Counted from the first letter of the stretch, positions 1 through 8,340 are shown. The stretch: DNA of 64,000 nt from Halomonas icarae (GCF_009901955.1 NZ_WUTS01000001.1:2121419-2185418), one strand, 5' to 3'. A program made the numbers and translations. Notes: generated by a model from the letters alone, not told the origin.

Positions 1-516
1 GGCCGGCGCCAGCTTCCAGACGGCCATCAGCAGCGGGAAGTTCCAGGGGATGATCTGCCCCACCACGCCCAGCGGCTCGTGGAAGTGATAGGCCACGGTA
101 TTGGCATCGATATCGGCGGCGGTCCCCTCCTGGGCACGAATGCAGCCGGCGAAGTAGCGGAAGTGATCGACGGCCAGCGGCAGGTCGGCGTTCAGCGTCT
201 CGCGCACCGCCTTGCCGTTGTCCCAGGTCTCGGCGACCGCCAGCATCTCGATATTCTGCTCGATGCGGTCGGCGATCCTGAGCAGTATGTTGGAGCGCTC
301 CGCGGCGGAGGTCTTGCCCCAGGCCGGTGCCGCGGCATGCGCTGCATCCAGCGCCTTGTCGATATCCTCGGCGCCGGAGCGAGGAATCTCGCAGAACACC
401 TCGCCGTTGACCGGGCTGACGTTGTCGAAGTACTGCCCCTTGACCGGCGGAACGAACTCGCCACCGATATAGTTGCCGTAGCGCGACTCGAAGGCGACGA
501 CCGCACCGGACTGGCC
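1..516 (-). pseudogene. exaC-like NAD-dependent aldehyde dehydrogenase, interrupted host copy, main part (runs off the window)
   Basis: On the minus strand this reads as an aldehyde dehydrogenase N-terminal half, starting at the Q-S-G-A-V-V segment and passing through [21 protein letters not shown] to [16 protein letters not shown] at the window edge. Members of this family oxidise acetaldehyde and related aldehydes to acids with NAD. It has no start codon of its own: the first seven codons lie about 4.8 kb away at 5334-5352, beyond an inserted cassette. Positions 1-492 match 899-1390 with only scattered differences and no indels (offset 898), so two close paralogues lie in tandem. The C-terminal half is outside the window, so I cannot say whether it is intact. 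I infer a gene split by insertion. Confidence 0.8.
439..516. repeat. 78-bp direct repeat, left copy
   Basis: This stretch is identical base for base to 5257-5334 in the same orientation. The flanking bases differ on both sides (438 c versus 5256 a; 517 g versus 5335 c). It encodes the [10 protein letters not shown] to FVPPVK part of the host aldehyde dehydrogenase and bounds the inserted AEP cassette. Confidence 0.92.
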
Positions 517-1432
517 GGGAGGGGCAGGTGCACACCTCACCCTGGTTGAAGAAGGCCAGCACCAGCCCCTCGGCGGCCTTGTCGATGAACGCCGGTTCGG
601 CATTCATGATGTCGGCGAAATAGATGTTCGGCGACTTGCCACCCAGCTCCACGGTGGAGGGAATGATGTTCTCGGCGGCACACTTGAGGATATGCGCGCC
701 TACCGGGGTCGAGCCGGTGAAGGCGATCTTGGCGATGCGCTTGCTGGTGGCAAGCGCCTGGCCCGCCTCGGCACCATAGCCATTGACGATATTGACCACG
801 CCCGGGGGCAGCAGGTCACCGATCACCTCCATCAGCTTGAGAATCGAGGCGGGCGTCTGCTCGGCGGGCTTGAGCACCACGCAGTTGCCCGCGGCAAGGG
901 CCGGCGCCAGCTTCCAGACGGCCATCAGCAGCGGGAAGTTCCAGGGAATGATCTGTCCCACCACGCCCAGCGGCTCATGGAAGTGATAGGCCACGGTATT
1001 GGCGTCGATATCGGCGGCAGTGCCCTCCTGAGCACGAATGCAGCCGGCGAAGTAACGGAAGTGATCGATGGCCAGCGGCAGGTCGGCGTTGAGGGTCTCG
1101 CGGACCGCCTTGCCATTGTCCCAGGTCTCGGCGACCGCCAGCATCTCGATATTCTGCTCGATGCGATCGGCGATCTTGAGCAGTATGTTGGAGCGCTCCG
1201 CGGCGGCGGTCTTGCCCCAGGCCGGTGCCGCGGCATGCGCTGCATCCAGCGCCTTGTCGATATCCTCCGCGTCGGAGCGGGGAATCTCGCAGAACACCTC
1301 GCCGTTGACCGGGCTGACGTTGTCGAAGTACTGCCCCTTGACCGGCGGAACGAACTCACCACCGATATAGTTGCCGTAGCGTGACTCGAAGGATACTGGG
1401 GAATCAGTACTGCCGGGATTGGAATAGATCAT
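517..1432 (-). pseudogene. Second aldehyde dehydrogenase, truncated just after its catalytic cysteine
   Basis: The ATG at 1432 begins [20 protein letters not shown] and the frame gives a normal ALDH N-terminal two-thirds: PWNFP, the GSTPVG nucleotide-binding turn, the general-base motif VELGGKSP, and the nucleophile motif GEVC (Cys about 301). It ends at CPSR (about 305 residues of the usual roughly 500). The next bases belong to the other ALDH copy, joined one base out of frame, so the protein would continue as nonsense past the window edge. It lies downstream of phnX in the same orientation. As PhnX releases acetaldehyde, an acetaldehyde dehydrogenase would be the logical last gene of the cassette. 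The ribosome-binding site is weak. Confidence 0.8.
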
Positions 1433-1518
1433 AGTAGTTTCTCTTATTTTCGTTTATTCACAATAATTATTTATATTTTCAGCAATGCCAGAGTCTTTAA
1501 AACCACTACCACTGATAA

Positions 1519-1545
1519 ATGCGCGAGAACAATTTCCTCGCGCAT
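1519..1545 (-). terminator. Hairpin after phnX
   Basis: Inverted repeat with 9-bp arms atgcgcgag / ctcgcgcat, 9-base loop, directly beyond the phnX stop codon. The U-tract on the minus strand is weak, so it may only partly terminate transcription into the truncated ALDH. Confidence 0.55.
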
Positions 1546-1552
1546 TCATAGA

Positions 1553-2380
1553 TCAGAAAGACTGTGGCATTTCTCCCTTTTCAAGCCTGGAGTTTATGTC
1601 AGCAATCACAGCGGGTAACTCATTAATAGTTTCAATCATATAGTGTGGCCGAGAATTTTTAAAAAGCTCTTCAACCCGTCTTTTCTCTTTCGCGAGCAAA
1701 TCTTTAGGCATGCTGACATACTCATCATAAGTTACACCAAGCGCATTTCCTGAGCAGGTAAGAGCCACTGTCCACATCCCAGCGCTCCTGCCCTCTAAAA
1801 TACCGGGGGTTGTGTCATCGACTTTAACACACGCCGCCACATCACTCACACCCAACTGCATGACGTTAGACAGCGACTGTGCTGGATAAGGCCTGCCATT
1901 AGGAACCTCATCAGTGGCGACAACACAGTCTGCTACATAGTTGTTCTCCTTAGCCATCTCAACCACTTTTTCCATCACAACAGCAGGGTATCCGGAACAG
2001 GAACCAATTTTAACTCCGCATTTCCTAAGATCATTAATAACGTCTAGTGCACCAGGGATAATTTCAGAATGCTCCCCGATCTTACTAATCTGAAGAGGCA
2101 TGAAGCGATTATAAATCGTAGTCACATCTTCATCAGTAGGAAACCTTCCAAACTCTTTTTTGAAACTATTAGCAATAGAATCCTCATTGCACAGAGTGCG
2201 AATATGATCCCACTTCCCCATTCCCATAGGGCCACGTGCCTCTTCCAAAGTCACCTCGACATTAAACTCTGAGAAAGCCTCCACAAAAATCTGAGTAGGT
2301 GCGAATGATCCAAAATCAACAACAGTTCCCGCCCAATCTAGGACTACGGCCTGAACTGACTTAGGGTTTTGATATTTCAT
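1553..2380 (-). CDS. phnX: Phosphonoacetaldehyde hydrolase (phosphonatase)
   Basis: HAD-superfamily enzyme that cleaves the C-P bond of phosphonoacetaldehyde to acetaldehyde and phosphate in the cytoplasm. At 275 residues it has the usual length. The HAD motif I is [11 protein letters not shown] with nucleophile Asp15. The cap-domain Schiff-base lysine expected of this family is in MGMGKWDHI (Lys56). Later HAD motifs are SCSGYP and KVDDTTPGI. It lies downstream of the permease (44-bp gap) and phnW, giving an operon phnW-permease-phnX, and precedes the truncated ALDH. Base composition is AT-rich compared with the chromosome. The ATG at 2380 is preceded by an aggag-like site. Confidence 0.95.
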   Translation of the reverse strand: MKYQNPKSVQAVVLDWAGTVVDFGSFAPTQIFVEAFSEFNVEVTLEEARGPMGMGKWDHIRTLCNEDSIANSFKKEFGRFPTDEDVTTIYNRFMPLQISKIGEHSEIIPGALDVINDLRKCGVKIGSCSGYPAVVMEKVVEMAKENNYVADCVVATDEVPNGRPYPAQSLSNVMQLGVSDVAACVKVDDTTPGILEGRSAGMWTVALTCSGNALGVTYDEYVSMPKDLLAKEKRRVEELFKNSRPHYMIETINELPAVIADINSRLEKGEMPQSF

Positions 2381-2424
2381 TTCACTGCCTCCTAGGAGTT
2401 TTATTAACTATTAATAATCTAAAG

Positions 2425-3762
2425 CTATGCAACAGCTTGTGATTTATCTAGGTCACTTAACCTTTTTTTCTCGACACTCTCAGGCGTAACATTCCAGTTC
2501 ATTGACAAAATGATAGTTGCAACAATTGCAGTCCCTGTAAACACCATGAAAACAGTTTCTGTATCGAAGAAGCCAGGCAACAATCCTCCCATTACTGCTC
2601 CTACAGAACCGCAGCCGTTTACAAACCCTGAAGCTGTGGCAGCTGATCCCTTTCCAAAGTCTATCGCAGCTGACCCACAGATCATCGAGTCAGGCCCATA
2701 TAACGTCAGGCCAACCATAAATAGTAAAGCGACAACAACAGCAACACTTCCAGTCTGCATGGCTGGGACAAATAGTATCAGAAGCCCTGATAGAACTATT
2801 AGGCTGACAGTACATGCAGGAAACCGACGGGCATTAAACAATTTATCAGAAATAAAGCCTACAACGATTGGCCCAAAAAGTCCTGCCACTTCAAATGCGG
2901 TTGGAACAATAGCTGCTGCAACCTTTCCAATTTCCGGCATTTTCTCATAGACCATGACAGGCCCCCAAAACAGGATCGCATAGCGTGCCGGTTTTAGTAG
3001 AAAATAAGCTAAACCCAAAGTAACAACCGTTCTATTTCTCAGGGTTTTAGAGAGGCTTTGTAAAAAGCTCGCACCTTCCTCTTGAAGCAGCTCCTGCTCT
3101 TTTTCGGCCTCCGGATCGACCGGAGGTAAGCCAACGTCTTTTGGTTTATTCCTCTGAAAGATAAAGAAAAGCAGTGCAATTACCGCAACAAAAATAGAGC
3201 TGGAAATAAACGCTGCTTTCCATGAGTCGAAAACAGTATATGCCCAGTAGCCTGCAAAAGGAGAAGCTACCAATCCTCCAAAAGCATAGCAGGAGCTCCA
3301 TAATCCAAGGATTCGTCCACGCTCTTTTACGGCAAAAAAACTACCCACATTCTTGCAAAGACCCGACCATCCAGTTGACTGAGCAAGCCCTTGAACAACC
3401 ATGCAAGCAGCAAAGATTGGTACCGTTGCAAACGTTCCCATTATAAATGCTGCAGCAGCAGATATAATCAGCCCCCCCAACACAACCACACGTGGGCCAA
3501 ATCGATCGGACAGAATACCCCAGGCAAACTGTCCTACTGCATAAGCAGCTAGATACGTAGCATCCAGCTGCGCCATAACCGATTTTTCTAACTCAAAGGT
3601 GGGATCATCCGCTATACCAAGCTTTGCTATTGAAAAAGCTTTTCTTGTAAAGTAGAAGGCAGCATAAGCAATCCAGGTGATTGCAAAAATCTGCCACCTC
3701 CATCTTCCAATAGAGCTAACTGCCTCTTCTAGAAGAGTTTTTCTATATTGGTATTTGTTCAT
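2425..3762 (-). CDS. MFS permease of the organophosphate:Pi antiporter type, probably AEP uptake
   Basis: A 445-residue polytopic inner-membrane protein with about 12 hydrophobic segments and the N-terminal signature of GlpT/UhpT/PgtP relatives (FYFTRKAFSIAK, then AYAVGQFAWGILSDRFGPR between helices). The middle loop is charged (PKDVGLPPVDPEAEKEQE). It lies between phnW and phnX, so AEP or another phosphonate is the likely substrate. An MFS AEP carrier called AepP is known from marine bacteria, and this may be a counterpart. Family assignment is firm; substrate is inferred from context only. The AT-rich composition matches phnX and phnW. Confidence 0.85.
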   Translation of the reverse strand: MNKYQYRKTLLEEAVSSIGRWRWQIFAITWIAYAAFYFTRKAFSIAKLGIADDPTFELEKSVMAQLDATYLAAYAVGQFAWGILSDRFGPRVVVLGGLIISAAAAFIMGTFATVPIFAACMVVQGLAQSTGWSGLCKNVGSFFAVKERGRILGLWSSCYAFGGLVASPFAGYWAYTVFDSWKAAFISSSIFVAVIALLFFIFQRNKPKDVGLPPVDPEAEKEQELLQEEGASFLQSLSKTLRNRTVVTLGLAYFLLKPARYAILFWGPVMVYEKMPEIGKVAAAIVPTAFEVAGLFGPIVVGFISDKLFNARRFPACTVSLIVLSGLLILFVPAMQTGSVAVVVALLFMVGLTLYGPDSMICGSAAIDFGKGSAATASGFVNGCGSVGAVMGGLLPGFFDTETVFMVFTGTAIVATIILSMNWNVTPESVEKKRLSDLDKSQAVA

Positions 3763-3823
3763 TGTTATATACCACTCTCTTTTTCAATATTGCAAGAACA
3801 CTATTGTCTATTCAATATAACAC

Positions 3824-4990
3824 CTATACTCCATCAACAGACATAGCTGCAAGAGATTCTTCGACTGCTTTTATAAGGTCAAGCACGACATACTCATCAA
3901 TTTGTCCAATGCAACCCATCCGGAAACTCTCTACTTCAGTAAGCTTCCCAGGGTAGATGATGAAATTTCTTTTCTTTAGCTCATCATAAAACTTCTTAAA
4001 TTCAAAATTTTCGTGATCTGGTGACAAGAACGTTGTGATTATGGGAGAAAGCCATACATCATCCAGCAAGGTTTCAAATCCTAACGCTCTCATTCCTGAT
4101 ACAAGTACATCTCTGTTGCGACTATAACGGCTATGGCGACCAGCGACTCCCCCTTCTTCAGCATGTTGCTTCAGAGCTTCATGGAAGGCAATCACAGTGT
4201 GTGTGGGCGGAGTGAAGCGCCACTGACCAGTTTTCTCCATATGCTTCCACTGCTCATACAAATCTAAACTCAGTGAGTGTGAGCGCCCTTTACTACTTTC
4301 CAGAAGTGTTTTTTTGATGATAACAAATCCAAAACCAGGGACTCCTTCGATGCATTTATTGGCCGATGAGACCATCACATCAAAGGGAACTTCACTAACG
4401 GTCAATGGCACACCACCGAATGAGCTCATCGCATCAACAATCAGCCCTTTTCCATGCTTCTTAACAACGTTTGATATCTCTTTAAGTGGATTTAAAATTC
4501 CTGAACTTGTCTCACAGTGTACAAGAAAAACATCTGTAACATCAGCATTTTGCGTGAGGATTTCATCTACCTCCTCAGGTGAGGGAGGGAGGTAGTCCCC
4601 TTTATCCAGAACAATATAATCTCTTTTTAAATAGTCAAGTGTTAGAGCTGCTCTTTTTCCATAGGCGCCATTCATGAGAAGAAGGGCCTTTCCCTTGACA
4701 TCAATTGCGGTGGCTAGCGACGCCTCAACAGAGAAGGTACCACTCCCCTGCATCGGTACACACACGTAAGTGTCACTATCAGCACCCGCCATTTCTAATA
4801 GGCTAGACCTGATATGAGCCGTGGCTTTATTAAAGTCCGCATCCCACGATCCCCAGTCACGCAGCATCGCTTCCTTGGTAGCTAGTGAGGTCGTTAGAGG
4901 ACCTGGTGTCAAAAGGTAGGGTTCTCCAGCGTAGGTTTTCAGTTTCAATGACTCTGCGTTGATTTTTTGGACTTCTGTCATGGTTGTCAT
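3824..4990 (-). CDS. phnW: 2-aminoethylphosphonate--pyruvate transaminase
   Basis: PLP-dependent class V aminotransferase converting AEP plus pyruvate to phosphonoacetaldehyde plus alanine. The 388 residues show LLTPGPLTTS near the N terminus, the GSGTFSVEA cofactor loop, VDAMSSFGG (Asp186, expected to pair with the PLP ring nitrogen) and SSANKCIEGVPGFGFV, where Lys212 is the Schiff-base lysine. First gene of the AEP operon; the permease follows after 61 bp. The chosen ATG at 4990 has gagg about 8 bases upstream; a second in-frame ATG lies three codons later. No dedicated regulator gene is present in the cassette. Confidence 0.95.
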   Translation of the reverse strand: MTTMTEVQKINAESLKLKTYAGEPYLLTPGPLTTSLATKEAMLRDWGSWDADFNKATAHIRSSLLEMAGADSDTYVCVPMQGSGTFSVEASLATAIDVKGKALLLMNGAYGKRAALTLDYLKRDYIVLDKGDYLPPSPEEVDEILTQNADVTDVFLVHCETSSGILNPLKEISNVVKKHGKGLIVDAMSSFGGVPLTVSEVPFDVMVSSANKCIEGVPGFGFVIIKKTLLESSKGRSHSLSLDLYEQWKHMEKTGQWRFTPPTHTVIAFHEALKQHAEEGGVAGRHSRYSRNRDVLVSGMRALGFETLLDDVWLSPIITTFLSPDHENFEFKKFYDELKKRNFIIYPGKLTEVESFRMGCIGQIDEYVVLDLIKAVEESLAAMSVDGV

Positions 4991-5083
4991 TTTTTTGCCT
5001 CACTACTGTGTTGTTTCTGGGTGTGTCGCGCGCCAAGCAAAAAGGCTGATCCGCACAACCGACAGCAAAGCAAACCTTGAAAA

Positions 5084-5107
5084 ATAGGTAAAATCGATTT
5101 AACCTAT
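5084..5107. promoter_or_regulatory. 24-bp near-perfect palindrome upstream of phnW (candidate operator)
   Basis: Reads ataggtaaaatc then gatttaacctat; the two halves are complementary except for one base pair. It lies about 95 bases before the phnW start and just downstream of a TATAAT-like box, the position of a repressor operator. The binding protein is not known from this window. Confidence 0.5.
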
Positions 5108-5124
5108 GCGGGAAATAAGCCTGG

Positions 5125-5130
5125 ATTATA
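5125..5130 (-). promoter_or_regulatory. Possible -10 box of the phnW operon
   Basis: An exact TATAAT on the minus strand. A 17-base spacer leads to TGGGAA, only half matching the -35 consensus, so an activator may be needed. It precedes the 24-bp palindrome in the direction of transcription. Confidence 0.35.
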
Positions 5131-5211
5131 ATTATGACTATTTCTCATTCCCAGTTGCGGGCATTTCATGCTGTTGCAACGTAAACGGTCCACAAACCCC
5201 ATCTTCTGCAT

Positions 5212-5352
5212 CTAAATAGTGTCCGTCAGACTGGTGTCACCCGACCCCAAGGAGGACTTGACCGGCGGAACGAACTCGCCACCGATATAGTTGCCGTAGC
5301 GCGACTCGAAGGCGACGACCGCACCGGACTGGCCCGGGTTGGCATAGATCAT
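5212..5352 (-). pseudogene. Stranded 5-prime end of the host exaC-like aldehyde dehydrogenase
   Basis: The ATG at 5352 follows a good ribosome-binding site (aggag, about 6 bases upstream) and encodes [20 protein letters not shown] and on to FVPPVK, the normal ALDH beginning. After Lys32 it runs into foreign sequence (SSLGSGDTSLTDTI) and stops at 5212. The rest of the gene resumes at 516. The original promoter region probably lies in 5353-5489, downstream of the sensor kinase gene. Bases 5212-5256 match neither ALDH copy and may be the end of whatever carried the insertion. Confidence 0.82.
5257..5334. repeat. 78-bp direct repeat, right copy
   Basis: Identical to 439-516. It ends the inserted cassette and belongs to the stranded 5-prime end of the host aldehyde dehydrogenase. 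Confidence 0.92.
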
Positions 5353-5489
5353 GGCATGCTCCTGAGTATTGTCGTTGTATGGACACTGCCCTGCCATTCT
5401 TGGTCGTGACAGTACCCGAAGACATACTCCGTTGGTCGAAGCCACTCTCCTTGACAGCCACTCCTCTGGACTGGCTCTTCAACTGAATC

Positions 5490-7706
5490 TCAGGCCTGGG
5501 ACGTTTCGTCCCAATGATCCAGGGAGACCAGAGTGGTGGTGAGACAGGCTTGCAGCGCTTCGAGAACCGGGGGTATCGACGCCAGCTCTCCTTCGGCCGC
5601 CAGGCGTTCGATCCGCGCCGCCGTCTCCGCTACCGTTACCGCACCCAGGCTCGAGGACTCCCCCTTCAGCTGGTGCGCGGCATGGCGCAACCGGTCGACG
5701 TCACTCGACACGAGTGCCGTGGCAATCTGAGCGAGATGCGCCTCGCTCTGGTCACGGAAAAGTGCCACCAACCGCGTAAGTCCCGGTTTACCGAGAGAGC
5801 CGAGCAGAGAGTTCAGGACCCGAGGATCCAGCAGTGCCTGCTGATTCATGGCCAGCGGCCCCCCCGGCTCTCCCTCGTCGCTTTCCAGATGGCGTCTCAA
5901 CACCTCCTGCAGGGGCTCCGGGAGCAGAGGCTTGGCAAGGTGGCCACTCATCCCCGCGGCCAGACAACGCGACGGTTCGCCTCCCGGGCCGCCGGCGGTC
6001 ATCGCCACGATGGGCACCTTGGTCAGCCAGCCCTGGCACCGTCGGAGGCGGCGGGTCACCTCCAGCCCATCCATATCCGGCATCTGCACGTCCATGAAGA
6101 TCAGATCAAACTTCCGCTGCCGAGCCAGGGCCAGCGCTTCTTCTCCCGACTCGGCCAGACTTACCCGACAGCCCAGCCGCTCGAGCATCGCACGGGCGAC
6201 CCGCTGGTTAACGGGGTTATCCTCCACTACCAGCAGCTGGGCCCCCAGCAGATGCCTTCTCGATGGTTGCCTGCTCTCGCTGCGCTCTGTGGCGGCGTCT
6301 CGCGCCGGTGCGGCGGCGGGTACCAGAGGCAGCAAGCACCAGAAGCGGCTACCGACCCCGGGCTCGCTCTGCATGTCGATGCGCCCCCCCATGGCTTCGA
6401 TCAGGCGACGCGAGATCGCCAGGCCCAGGCCGGTGCCACCGAAGCGTCGCGCGATGGAAGCATCGCCCTGCCGGAATGGCTCGAAAAGGTGCTCATGTTG
6501 CTCGGCAGGGATGCCATGCCCCGAATCGCGCACCTCCAGGCGCAGGGTATCGGCACTCACTTGCGCCGCCTCGACAATGACCTCTCCCTTGTCGGTGAAC
6601 TTCACGGCATTGGATACCAGATTGAGCAACACCTGACGCAGCCGTGCCGGATCCCCCATTACCCAGGCCGGCAGCTCCTCGGAGATCCGCGTCTCGAGCC
6701 CGATCTCGCGTGACTCGGCACGCGCCTTGAACACCGTCACCGCTCCCTCCATCAGCGTGGCAAGCGATAACGGCTGGTACTCCAGATCGAGATGCCCGGA
6801 CTCGATCTTGGAGAAGTCCAGCAGCTCATTGATCAGCCCCAGCAGCAGGTTGGCGCTGTCATGTAGGGTGGCCACATACTGCCGGGGGCGCTCCGCAATA
6901 GGCTCCTCCAGCAGCAGGTCGCTCATGCCGATGACACCGTTGAGGGGCGTGCGGATCTCATGGCTCACCGTGGCCAGGAATTCCGACTTGGCCTGGTTCG
7001 CCGACTCGGCTCGTCGCGCCACTGCCTGCAGCTGATGGCTGAGTAGTTCCAGATCACGGCGGGCAGTGGCATTGTCGCGCGCCTCGCGGAACAACATGAC
7101 TGCAACCAGCAGTGCGGAGAAACTCATGGTCAGGATCAGCAGCAACAACAGGCCATGGAGTCGCTGCTGTTGACGACGCTGGAGAGTCGCACGTTCAGCC
7201 AGGTAGCCATTGACGGCAATCACCAGACGCTCGGTGCGGTTACCCAGTATTTCCAGATGCCGCTCGAGACCCTGCCGGCTTTCGGTAGTGAGCACCTCCA
7301 GCTCGCCAATCATGTCGTCCAGTTCATCGATCCGGCGTTCGATATCCGCGAGCAGGTCGACTACCGTGGGTGACTTCCCCAATAGCTCGGCGACGTCACC
7401 CTGCCCCAGCATATGCATGCGGCTATAGAAGAGCTCGAAGCGCAGCCGGAGCCCGTCGAGGGTGGCATCGGGCTGTACCAGATAACTGTGCATCTGGACG
7501 GTTTCACGGTCGAGCCGATAGGCGTGCCAACCGGACCCCTCGGCGACTCTGCCTATCAGGCTATCCTGGCGCCAGGCGACCAGGCTTACCACGATCAGGG
7601 CCGCGGCAAACAGTACCAGGGCACTGATTGCCCCCAGTCTCAGCCGCAGGGGCAGCCTCAACACTCGCCCTCTCCTGTAGAACTCGCTCGAGCAGCGTAC
7701 ATGCAA
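5490..7706 (-). CDS. Tripartite hybrid sensor histidine kinase (HisKA-HATPase-REC-HPt)
   Basis: Inner-membrane sensor of 738 residues. A hydrophobic segment lies at about 24-44, a mainly helical periplasmic region at 45-180 and a second membrane helix at about 184-206. HisKA follows with the phospho-His in ATVSHEIRTPLNG (His249). The ATPase shows NLVSNAVKF, DSGHGIP and GGTGLGLAIS. The receiver has FMDVQMPDMDG (Asp539), and the HPt domain has AAHQLKGESSS (His678). This is the TorS/BarA phosphorelay layout. The annotated start is TTG, directly abutting the stop of the upstream gene; a GTG at codon 14 is an alternative. No cognate response regulator is adjacent. The stimulus is unknown; the small periplasmic partner may participate. 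Confidence 0.9.
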   Translation of the reverse strand: MHVRCSSEFYRRGRVLRLPLRLRLGAISALVLFAAALIVVSLVAWRQDSLIGRVAEGSGWHAYRLDRETVQMHSYLVQPDATLDGLRLRFELFYSRMHMLGQGDVAELLGKSPTVVDLLADIERRIDELDDMIGELEVLTTESRQGLERHLEILGNRTERLVIAVNGYLAERATLQRRQQQRLHGLLLLLILTMSFSALLVAVMLFREARDNATARRDLELLSHQLQAVARRAESANQAKSEFLATVSHEIRTPLNGVIGMSDLLLEEPIAERPRQYVATLHDSANLLLGLINELLDFSKIESGHLDLEYQPLSLATLMEGAVTVFKARAESREIGLETRISEELPAWVMGDPARLRQVLLNLVSNAVKFTDKGEVIVEAAQVSADTLRLEVRDSGHGIPAEQHEHLFEPFRQGDASIARRFGGTGLGLAISRRLIEAMGGRIDMQSEPGVGSRFWCLLPLVPAAAPARDAATERSESRQPSRRHLLGAQLLVVEDNPVNQRVARAMLERLGCRVSLAESGEEALALARQRKFDLIFMDVQMPDMDGLEVTRRLRRCQGWLTKVPIVAMTAGGPGGEPSRCLAAGMSGHLAKPLLPEPLQEVLRRHLESDEGEPGGPLAMNQQALLDPRVLNSLLGSLGKPGLTRLVALFRDQSEAHLAQIATALVSSDVDRLRHAAHQLKGESSSLGAVTVAETAARIERLAAEGELASIPPVLEALQACLTTTLVSLDHWDETSQA

Positions 7707-8213
7707 TCAGCGCACATGAATGCTGGCCACATGCCATACCGACCGAAAGCGCACCGCTTCGGTGTGAAGCTCTGGATGCTCACCGAAGGGATAGAGCACG
7801 AATAGCGGGCCAAGTTCGCGTATCGGCATCGGCTCTCCGTTGCGGCTCATGGCCAGAATCACGTCATAGTCATGCAGCTCCTGAACGGAAATCTCCGCCT
7901 CAAACCTGTTGAGGGCCTGCACGACGATGCTGTCGCCCTGCGCCCCCACCGCCGCGAGCAACTCGCGCATCAGAGGTCCCCGGAAGCAGCTGGTCTCACG
8001 ATGCCAGGGAGTCCGGGTACAGATCGTCAGTGGGGAGAGATTCTTCAACAGCTCGCGATCGAAATGCGCCTGTGTGCCGGCATTGGTGTGGGCGATATTA
8101 CCGGTGACGGTCAGCAACACCTCACCTTCCGGAGCAGGTAACTCGTTGCCGATAGCGAGTACGGGCACGCCGACCAGCAGAAAGATCAGGTAAATAAAGA
8201 TCGTCTGGCGCAT
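7707..8213 (-). CDS. Small periplasmic protein with a molybdopterin-binding-like fold
   Basis: 168 residues with an N-terminal signal sequence (hydrophobic 3-20, cleavage likely near LAIGNELPA). The remainder resembles the SUOX/oxidoreductase molybdopterin-binding domain family of short periplasmic proteins (FRGPLMRELLAAVG, DYDVILAMSRNGEPMPIRELGPLFVLYPF). Its stop codon touches the first codon of the sensor kinase, so the two are translationally linked. It could be a ligand-binding accessory to that kinase. A catalytic role is doubtful because the protein is far shorter than true sulfite oxidases and has no obvious partner subunit. Confidence 0.7.
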   Translation of the reverse strand: MRQTIFIYLIFLLVGVPVLAIGNELPAPEGEVLLTVTGNIAHTNAGTQAHFDRELLKNLSPLTICTRTPWHRETSCFRGPLMRELLAAVGAQGDSIVVQALNRFEAEISVQELHDYDVILAMSRNGEPMPIRELGPLFVLYPFGEHPELHTEAVRFRSVWHVASIHVR

Positions 8214-8340
8214 GAAGCCATCCCCTTCAGTCGAGTTTGGTGCGCCAGACTACGCGATCACGCCGGTATGGTCAGCTCAACGAAGGCCGGGGGCGTGATC
8301 GCCCCCGGCAGGATGCCTAATCAAAGGAGAGGAACGCCGG

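Larger units (their letters stand above)
517..5256 (-). mobile_element. Inserted AEP-utilisation cassette (about 4.7 kb) in an aldehyde dehydrogenase gene
   Basis: The segment between the two 78-bp repeats holds the truncated second ALDH, phnX, an organophosphate-type permease, phnW and an upstream control region, all on the minus strand. From about 1433 to 5220 it is visibly much richer in A and T than either flank. Codons such as aaa, att and tta are common here and rare in the neighbours, which suggests transfer from a lower-GC donor. No transposase or integrase is present. Joining the repeats would give [13 protein letters not shown]...[10 protein letters not shown], an unbroken ALDH start. 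The insertion mechanism is unknown. Confidence 0.78.

Noticed and set aside
521..5247. Possible inverted repeats at the two ends of the AEP insertion
   Set aside because: The ends (ggggcaggtgcacacc and, on the other strand, ggggtcgggtgacacc) match at only about 11 of 16 positions, and the left one is normal ALDH coding sequence.
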